Shown here piece by piece: positions 24,949 to 32,100 of a stretch of DNA of 64,000 nt. Below the pieces are notes generated by a model that had not been told where the DNA came from, did no database searches, and saw only the letters and a program-made list of their open reading frames with translations. The stretch is taken from IMG/VR virus record IMGVR_UViG_3300034072_002256, positions 1-64,000 of that record; one strand, written 5' to 3'. Origin of the DNA: a virus. How positions within the stretch are numbered: the first letter of the stretch is position 1; each line of letters opens with the position of its first letter. A program made the position numbers and the translations under genes.

Positions 24949-25842
24949 ATGAAAATCACACAAGCTGCCTTATCGGCACTTTTCACAGCGGTCAATGCCG
25001 CATTTAACCAAGGGCGCAACTCATACACGCCTTCCTGGAGTCGCATTGCCACATTGGTCACTTCGACCACGTCGCAGGAAAACTATGGCTGGCTGGGTGA
25101 GTTCAGCCGACTGCGCGAATGGATTGGCGACCGCCAGGTCAACAAAGCCAAAGTGTTCGATTACTCGATTAAAAACAAAAAGTTTGAAGCCACTGAAGGT
25201 ATTCAACGCGAGTACATCGAAGATGACACCTATGGCGTGTTAATGCCGAAGTTCTCGGACATGGGCTATGCCGCCGCATCACACCCGGATGAACTGGTGT
25301 ATGCGTTATTGGCCGCCGGCTTTACCAGCAACTGTTTTGATGGTCAGTTCTTCTTTGATACCGACCACCCGGTTGGTCTTGAAGGTCAGGAAACGTCTGT
25401 CAGCAATATGCAGGCTGGTGCTGGTTCGCCTTGGTTCCTGCTCGATACCAGTCGCCCGTTAAAGCCGCTGATTTTCCAAAAACGTCGTGAATACAACCTG
25501 GCAGCAAAAACCGATGCCGGCACGTCTGATCACGTGTTTATGAAAGATGAGTACCTGTACGGCGTGGATGCACGGGTCAACGTTGGCTTTGGCTTCTGGC
25601 AGATGGCGTTTGGTTCAAAGGCCGCTCTGGATGAAACCAACTTCAACGCTGCTGTGGAAGCGATGATGAGCTTCAAGTCCGATCAGGGCCGTCCACTGGG
25701 TGTCAATCCGAACCTGCTGGTTACGGGGCCGAAAAACCGTGCTGCAGCCAAAGCACTGATTGAAGCCCAGCAAAAGGCCAATGGTGCCAGCAACCCGAAC
25801 TACAAAGCTGTGGAAGTTCTGGTTGTCCCTTGGCTGCAATAA
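24949..25842 (+). CDS. Major head subunit (Mu T-like)
   Basis: 297 residues. Characteristic features are YTPSWSRIATLVTSTTSQEN, YGWLGEFSRLREWIGDR and FFDTDHP. This is the main capsid protein. The right prophage protein is homologous but clearly diverged, so the head modules have different histories. A strong stem-loop follows the gene. Confidence 0.94.
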   Translation: MKITQAALSALFTAVNAAFNQGRNSYTPSWSRIATLVTSTTSQENYGWLGEFSRLREWIGDRQVNKAKVFDYSIKNKKFEATEGIQREYIEDDTYGVLMPKFSDMGYAAASHPDELVYALLAAGFTSNCFDGQFFFDTDHPVGLEGQETSVSNMQAGAGSPWFLLDTSRPLKPLIFQKRREYNLAAKTDAGTSDHVFMKDEYLYGVDARVNVGFGFWQMAFGSKAALDETNFNAAVEAMMSFKSDQGRPLGVNPNLLVTGPKNRAAAKALIEAQQKANGASNPNYKAVEVLVVPWLQ

Positions 25843-25850
25843 GCCCTGGT

Positions 25851-25872
25851 GAGTGACGGCTTGCCGTCACTC
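25851..25872 (+). terminator. Stem-loop after major head gene
   Basis: GAGTGACG (25851-25858) pairs with CGTCACTC (25865-25872) with a six-base loop, followed by a pyrimidine-rich CTTTCTCC. Probably a partial terminator or mRNA-stabilising hairpin that sets high expression of the capsid gene relative to downstream genes. Confidence 0.6.
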
Positions 25873-25907
25873 CTTTCTCCTGTTCCTGACAAAGAGGACA
25901 TCATGCG

Positions 25908-26291
25908 ATGGAAACAATCGTTGTTGTATCGGGTGCTCATAGCGGTTACCGCCGTGCTGGGCGCGCATTTGAACCCGGTGAGAATATTGTGGAGCTTTCG
26001 ACAGTTAGCGAAGAGCAGTTATTGCAGCTCAAAGCTGATCCGCGGCTGGTTGTATTACAAGCGCCATCTGATGGCGTATCTGCGACCGGCAATGCTTCGC
26101 AAAGCGTTCAAACCTTAGAGGAAGCCTTTGCACTGCTGGACCCGGCAAACACTGAGCACTTTACCGGCTCTGGCCTGCCGCAAACACAGGCGCTGACCAA
26201 GCTGGTGGGCCGCACAGTCAATGCAGCTGAGCGCGACAGTGCCTGGGCGGTATTCAAAGCCAAACAAACACCGGCTGACGGTCAGGGCTAA
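25908..26291 (+). CDS. Mu gp35-like head-region protein (HI1506-related)
   Basis: 127 residues. Starts METIVVVSGAHSGYRRAGRA, then LKADPRLVVL; the C-terminal part (VQTLEEAFALLDPANTEHF and GLPQTQALTKLVGRTVNAAE) is shared with the Mu gp35/HI1506 family. GAGG lies ten bases before the ATG. Probably a structural or connector protein; role unproven. Confidence 0.75.
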   Translation: METIVVVSGAHSGYRRAGRAFEPGENIVELSTVSEEQLLQLKADPRLVVLQAPSDGVSATGNASQSVQTLEEAFALLDPANTEHFTGSGLPQTQALTKLVGRTVNAAERDSAWAVFKAKQTPADGQG

Positions 26292-26293
26292 CC

Positions 26294-26713
26294 ATGTACG
26301 CCACAGTCTCTGATTTGCAGCAACGATTCTCCGACAGCGAACTGGTCTCACTGACCGACCGCATGCAGACAGGCTCCATTGATATGGACCTGCTGCAGGG
26401 GCGCATCACCAGCGCATCGGCCCGGATGGATAGTTATCTCGCTGGACGTTACAGCTTGCCACTGGCGCAAGTCCCAGTGGTGCTTGTTGATGTTTGTGCG
26501 GATTTGGTGCGCTACAGCCTGTATGACCAATCAGTGCCGGATGTGGTGAAAAGCCGCTTTGATGATGCCGTTCGCTTTTTAGAACAAGTCAGCAAAGGGG
26601 CTGTCCAGCTGCAAATTCAGGGGATTGGCCCTGCAGCACAACCAGAGAATCTGATTGTGATGGAGTCAGACGGCCATGTCTTTGGCCGGCGTACCAGCAA
26701 AGGATTCATCTGA
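26294..26713 (+). CDS. DUF1320 head-tail connector (Mu gp36-like)
   Basis: 139 residues. MYATVSDLQQRFSDSELVSL and ASARMDSYLAGRYSLPLAQV are typical of DUF1320, a head completion/adaptor protein at the portal ring. Its stop overlaps the next start (TGATG). Confidence 0.9.
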   Translation: MYATVSDLQQRFSDSELVSLTDRMQTGSIDMDLLQGRITSASARMDSYLAGRYSLPLAQVPVVLVDVCADLVRYSLYDQSVPDVVKSRFDDAVRFLEQVSKGAVQLQIQGIGPAAQPENLIVMESDGHVFGRRTSKGFI

Positions 26714-27150
26714 TGCTCAAACAGGTCGTTGAAAAGCTTCGTCAGGCTTTGGACAACCATGGGGCGTCACGATTCCCCGAGGTTGGCAGTGCCATGACTG
26801 TGGCCAATGCCTTTGATAACGGCTGCCGGAAACCGCTGGAACTCTACGTGGTGCCGCTCCCTGGGAGTTACCGCGCAGCCAGTCAGGATCTGGGGCCACT
26901 GGTTCAGGTCGGGGTTGAAGATGTCGGCGTTATCGTCGGGATGCGTTCTCCAAACGATGCCACCGGCACGAAAGTCGCGGCGGAGCTGGATGCGCTCAAA
27001 TCTGACTTGCTGGAGTGCTTGCTGGGTTTTGCGCCCACACCAAATCACGAGCGGTTAACTCTCAAATCGTTCGATCCGATAGGCCTTAAAAAAGACTGCT
27101 TTTGGGTCATATACCGCTTCAGTAGCGCTGTGTATATCCGGCAGAACTAA
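26713..27150 (+). CDS. Mu gp37-like protein (DUF1834), head-tail joining
   Basis: 145 residues. Contains FPEVGSAMTVANAFDNGCRK and VGVIVGMRSPNDATGTKV, matching the DUF1834/gp37 family. Predicted to be a tail terminator or neck component from its place between gp36 and the tail-tube gene. Confidence 0.8.
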   Translation: MLKQVVEKLRQALDNHGASRFPEVGSAMTVANAFDNGCRKPLELYVVPLPGSYRAASQDLGPLVQVGVEDVGVIVGMRSPNDATGTKVAAELDALKSDLLECLLGFAPTPNHERLTLKSFDPIGLKKDCFWVIYRFSSAVYIRQN

Positions 27151-27160
27151 GGAAAGCCAG

Positions 27161-27301
27161 ATGGCAAAAAAACAAGAGCAGCCGGCCGAACCGGCAGAGT
27201 TTACCCCGCCAGGTGGCGGTGGTCGTTATCAACTGATTGATGGTGTGCCAGAGCCAGTGACTGACGCTGAGCAGGCCAACGAACAACCAACCGGAGAGTA
27301 A
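27161..27301 (+). CDS. Small Mu gp38-like protein
   Basis: 46 residues (starts MAKKQEQPAEPAEFTPPGGG, ends NEQPTGE) with AAGG upstream; acidic and Gly/Pro-rich. Mu and relatives have a short gene here (gp38). Stops two bases before the tail-tube ATG. Confidence 0.7.
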   Translation: MAKKQEQPAEPAEFTPPGGGGRYQLIDGVPEPVTDAEQANEQPTGE

Positions 27302-27303
27302 GC

Positions 27304-28251
27304 ATGCCTGCATTACGTGCCGAAGAAGAATATATCCTGGTCAAAGTCAGCTCTGCTGCCTATGGCCTCGACCAGGCGCTGGTCGCTGCAGATGCAGTGC
27401 CGGTGTTTGATGTGCAGTACAGCCCTGAGTACAGCAAAACCACGATGAAAGAAGCCCGTGGCTTCCCAGGTGGCGCTGCTGACAAAGTCACAGGCGGCTA
27501 TCAGAAGCTGACCTTTAAAGCCTACGTCCGTGGTTCATCTGCCAAGGATGTCCCAACCATCAACGGCAAGCTGCTGCGTTTATGTGGTAACAGCGAAACC
27601 ATCACGGCGACGACCAGCGTGACCTATGCGCCGGCAACCGACAGTTTTGAGCACGGCATCATTTACTACTACGTCGGTGGTGCAAACGGCGTGCTGCATA
27701 AAATGGCGGGTGTCCGGGGTAGTGCGAAGCTGGTGAGCAAAGTTGGTGATTTGGACTATTACGAGTTCGAATTCATGGGCCTTGATACCGGTCCAGTTGC
27801 TGCGGGCGCGTTGCCGGCTGTGAGCTGGGTTGGCCTGTCGACGCCGATGCACACCGCGGCAGCGACGGTGGAAACCATGACCCTGTTTGGTCAGGCGGTC
27901 GGGATGGCCAACATGACCATCACGTTTGGCAATAAGTTTTCGCACATGCATGTGACCGGTGAAGAAGAGATCGCCTTTGAAAGTCGCGAAGGCTCGGTGG
28001 ATATCTCCATCGTGGAGCCGAACCCGGCCACCATCAACTGGTGGAACAAATCGCGGGCTGGCGACCAGGGCGCGTTGGTGTATCAGCGCGGTAAAACCGC
28101 CGATGCCACCAACATTCTGTTAGCCAACATTCCGAACCTGCAGCTTGGGGGTGTCACCCGCCGAAAAGAAGCCGGCAAGTTGTTCCTGGACATCAAGCTC
28201 AGCATCGTGCCTACGGCCAAAAACAGCGATTACACCATCGTTACCAAGTAA
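27304..28251 (+). CDS. Major tail tube protein
   Basis: 315 residues, beta-rich, of the phage tail tube class (ARGFPGGAADKVTGGYQKLT, ESREGSVDISIVEP, RKEAGKLFLDIKLSIVPTAK). There is no sheath gene, so the tail is long and non-contractile. A terminator-like hairpin follows, suggesting this product is made in high amounts. Confidence 0.85.
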   Translation: MPALRAEEEYILVKVSSAAYGLDQALVAADAVPVFDVQYSPEYSKTTMKEARGFPGGAADKVTGGYQKLTFKAYVRGSSAKDVPTINGKLLRLCGNSETITATTSVTYAPATDSFEHGIIYYYVGGANGVLHKMAGVRGSAKLVSKVGDLDYYEFEFMGLDTGPVAAGALPAVSWVGLSTPMHTAAATVETMTLFGQAVGMANMTITFGNKFSHMHVTGEEEIAFESREGSVDISIVEPNPATINWWNKSRAGDQGALVYQRGKTADATNILLANIPNLQLGGVTRRKEAGKLFLDIKLSIVPTAKNSDYTIVTK

Positions 28252-28277
28252 ACCCGCTGCAGTCTCCCTGGAGTCGT

Positions 28278-28301
28278 GGGCACGGATGCCCCCTCTTTTT
28301 T
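28278..28301 (+). terminator. Rho-independent-like terminator after tail tube gene
   Basis: GGGCA (28278-28282) and TGCCC (28287-28291) form a short stem with a CGGA loop, followed by CCTCTTTTTT. Probably leaky, because the chaperone and tape-measure genes follow without a visible new promoter. Confidence 0.6.
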
Positions 28302-28329
28302 AAACCACCTTTTAATCGAGATTTAAACC

Positions 28330-28755
28330 ATGAAATTCCAACTGACCGCTTTAAAACAACAGCAATTCAAAGCCGCGATTTGTGCCCGTATTCCGACGGA
28401 CAAGATTGATGACAAAGGCAACACCGTGTTTGGTGAGGCGCATTTCGTTGGTCTGTTTAAAACCCAGCCGATCTCCTTTGCTCGCGAGCAGTTCGAGCAG
28501 CTGGAAGTCCTTCGCGAAAGTGGCGATACCAAAGGCGCTTTATCACTGGCCGCCAAGCAGCTGGACGATGCTTTTATTGGTTTTGAAAAACACCCATCAC
28601 ACGATTTCCCGTTCTTAGACGGCGACGAGCCGATTGCCTGCACTCCGGACAGCATCAAAGCGCTGCTGGATATCAAAGAAGTGCGCGAAGCCATTCAGGA
28701 CGCATTTAACACAGCGCGCTCCGGAGATGTCCTCACAAAAAACTCGAAGAAGTAG
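28330..28755 (+). CDS. Tail assembly chaperone, short form (G-like)
   Basis: 141 residues ending KNSKK. It lies between tail tube and tape measure, the usual place for the G/GT chaperone pair that binds the tape measure during tail assembly. A slippery heptamer close to its stop directs part of the ribosomes into the next frame. Confidence 0.85.
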   Translation: MKFQLTALKQQQFKAAICARIPTDKIDDKGNTVFGEAHFVGLFKTQPISFAREQFEQLEVLRESGDTKGALSLAAKQLDDAFIGFEKHPSHDFPFLDGDEPIACTPDSIKALLDIKEVREAIQDAFNTARSGDVLTKNSKK

Positions 28756-29108
28756 CGACCTGGTGGGCCGGTGGTGCAACCAGCAAGGCAAGCCTGGTGC
28801 GAGAGCGCATGGAAGCCATGGGAGCGCCGCCGGAAGCCATCGAGGCCGCTACGACCGGAATTGATACGACCCCGGATATCCAGCCGGGAAATCTGATGAC
28901 CGTGCAGGTGTTTTTTGCGGTGTCGACCCAGTGGGTGCATGCCGGCATGTCCGGTGTCCGGGTCGGCCTGAACTACCCGGCGGTTGAAGCCAGATGCCGC
29001 GTGATGCCCGATTACCAGGCATTAGAACTGGATGAGCAGAACCTGATTTGGTCAGGGCTGCAGCGGATGGAAAAAGCCGCGCTGGAAGTCTGGCGCAGTA
29101 AAGACTGA
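28330..29108 (+). CDS. Tail assembly chaperone, -1 frameshifted long form (GT-like)
   Basis: Join of 28330-28743 with 28743-29108, about 259 residues. After the slip the product continues LEEVATWWAGGATSKASLVR and ends in a DUF1799-like domain (GLNYPAVEARC, then LQRMEKAALEVWRSKD). The second frame has no good start of its own: its first in-frame GTG at 28797 has no ribosome site. The fusion is expected from lambda G/GT and other long-tailed phages. Confidence 0.85.
28737..28743 (+). other. Programmed -1 frameshift site AAAAAAC
   Basis: A-AAA-AAC in the exact phase needed for -1 slippage (zero-frame codons ACA, AAA, AAC), 12 bases after which the zero frame stops. Confidence 0.85.
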
Positions 29109-29119
29109 TGTAAGGATGG

Positions 29120-32100
29120 ATGATGAGTGACTTAACCTTAGCGATCAAATTGACCACAACCGGTGGCCAGGTGGTGGTTAAGGATATTGCCTCAATCAAC
29201 GCGGCGGCAAAGTCAGCAGCGGTCTCACTGGATGGCATTGGCGAGGCTGGCAGCGAAGCCGGCGAGGGCTTAGAGCAGACTGCCAAAAGCGGGAAAGCCG
29301 GCGCGCAGAGCCTCAAACAAACCGGTGAGGCGGCCGCTGCAGCCAAACGTGGTCTCTTACAAACCAGCGAAGGCGCGGACGCATTAAGCCGTCAGGCGAA
29401 ACAAGCCGATGCGGATTTAAACAGTCTGCGCGGTCAAATGCTGGCCATGGTCGGCGTTGGTGCGGCGTTTTATGGCGCACTGGCTGCAGGCTCTGGTCTG
29501 GTCGACTTTGCTTACCTGGCCGATGATTTCAATACGCTGCAGCAGCGCATCAAGACAGCCACCAAAGAGACCCATGATTACAATCAGGTCTCCGCTGAGA
29601 TGTATGCCATTGCCCAGCGAAACGGTGCAGAGCTTCAGTCGACCGTTGAGCTGTTTCAGCGCTTAAGCTCCAGCCGTAAAGACCTCAAAGCCACGAATGA
29701 TCAGATGCTGCAGTTTACCGATGCCGTGCAAAAGCTGGGTGTCATTGGTGGCAGCAGTAATGATGCCATGGCCAATGGCCTGATGCAGTTAAGTCAGGGT
29801 TTATCGGGTGGCATTCTGCGGGCCGAAGAATTTAACTCAATCCTGGAGAACATCCCGGAGCTTGCTGTTCGCATTGGTGCCGGTATGGATGACATCGGTA
29901 AAAGCAGCAAAGAGCTGGGCCTTGGCGACCTTCGCAAGCTGGTGCTGGCCGGCGAACTGCTGTCCAAAGATGTCTTAAACAGTATCCTGGTGCAGCTGCC
30001 ACAAATCCGCGCTGAGTTCGAACAGATGCCGGTAAGCCTCAGCCGCGCCTCTCAGATGATGGAAAACAGCTGGTCAAAAGCTGCCGCACAGCTTGATTTA
30101 ATGCTGGGCCTCTCCACTAGCATGGCCGGGCTTTTCCAGCAAATTTCCAAAGATTTAGACGCCTTTAGCACGGGCGACTTAGATAGTTTGTCCCCAACCA
30201 TGCAGGCGACTATTGAGACCGCAGAGCTTCTGATTTACATCCTGGGCACAGCTGCAGTGGTGGCCATGGGGCGCTATGCAGCGTCAGTAATTGCCAGTGT
30301 GCAGGCTCAGCTGCTGGCCAATACCCAAGCCATCCGCACGGTCTCTGCGCTTGGTCTGGTAACCACAGTGACCGGCACCGCCACGGTCGCGACCAACGCT
30401 CTTGCGATGGCGCAGCGCCTGCTGCTTGGTCCGGTGGGGTTGGGGCTTACGGCCATCAGTGCGCTGGCGGTCGCCTTTGGGGTCTATAAAGACCGGGCGG
30501 CAGAAACTGCACAGAAAAATGCAGAGCTGACTGCCAGCTTTAAAACGCTTACTGCTGCCGCCCAGGAAAACACGATTTCGCAATACAAGCAGCAGCTGCA
30601 GGACGTTCAGCAAGCGCTTGCCGAGGCGCAGAAAGAGCTGCAAAGCTCGATGAACAAAGCGCCCACCGGTCAGTTTGGTGGCTTTGGTGACCTCGCTGGT
30701 CATTCCGCCAAAGTGGCTGAGTTAAAGGCCAAGCAAGCGGAACTGAAAAGCACCATTGAAGCGCTGAGCACCGCGCAAAAGGCAGGAAAAGCCGATGCCG
30801 ATGCGATGGCCGAAGCCACCGCCAATCTTGGCGCGCACTCAGCCTCCAGCGCCGACAATATGCTCAAACTCTATAACGCACAGATGCTGTCCGCTCAGGC
30901 GGTGGATGCACAGGGCCGGGCACTGGCTGGCGTTGATTTAGAACTCTTTAAAGCGCAGTTCGTTGAAGCCAAAGAGCTGCCCAAAGAAGCGGCTGCTGCT
31001 ATCCGTGAATTTGCTCAGACCGCCAAAAACGCGGCAACAGCGCTTGATTTGTCCAAAGCCCTCACCAGCCTTCGTACTGAAAACAGCCTACTTAAAATCA
31101 AAAACGCTGAGGGCGAGCGGGCCTATCAAATTGCAAAAGTCCTGAGTCAATACCAGGGCGCGCCAGAGAAGTTATTGGCGGCCCTTCGCCAGGAACTGCA
31201 GCTGCAGATGTCGCTCAATCAACTGAAAGAGCAGCAGGACTATTTAAAGAATATCCAGCAAGAGAATGATTTGCTGGTGGTTCGCATTCAAAAGGGCGAG
31301 CAGGAATATCAACTCCAAAAAGCAATTCGCCAATTAAAGGCAGACGATCCGGCCTTTATTGCTGCGCTTGAAAAAGAAATCACCCGGCAAAAAGAGCTGA
31401 ACGAACAATTAGAGCTGCAGAAGTATTTTAAAGATGGTGGCTTTGATGCGGCGTTAGATAGTTTGACCCAAATGGGCCGGATTGGTGGCGAAGTCGGCAA
31501 TGTGCTGATTGATTCCTTTGGTGACTTGGCCAATGTGTTGGAGCACATGACCGAGCAGCAGGATGATTTCACCAAAGCCTTTAAAAAGCTCAGCGAAGAG
31601 CGCGCTAAAGCCAGCAAACTGGACGACCCAGCCAAAAAAGAAGCGGCCCTTAAAAAAGTATCGGCCACTGAACAAGATTTAATGCGCAAGCAAACCCAGG
31701 CGCAGCTTGGCAGTTATGCCAGCATCGCCGGCGCGGCCAGCAAGATGTTCAGTGAGAACAGCAAAGGCCGCGAAGCCTTGCACCGCATGGAAATGGTCTT
31801 TACTGCGGCTGAAATCGCTCTGGCTATTCAAAAGGCTGCAGCCAATGCGCTGGCAGCTATCACCAATCAAGGTAATGGCGATCCATACACGGCTTTTGCC
31901 CGCATTGCGGCAATGGCGGCGCTGATGGCAGGTCTTGGCGTCTTCAGTGGCTCCGCATCCGGCAGCGCGCCGAGTGCTGCCCAGCGCCAGGAAACGCAGA
32001 GCACCGGCACTGTGCTTGGTGATAGCAGCGCCAAATCTGAGTCTATCGCCAATGCGCTAGGCCGGATTGAAGACTTAGAACTGGACCAATACGCCGAGCT

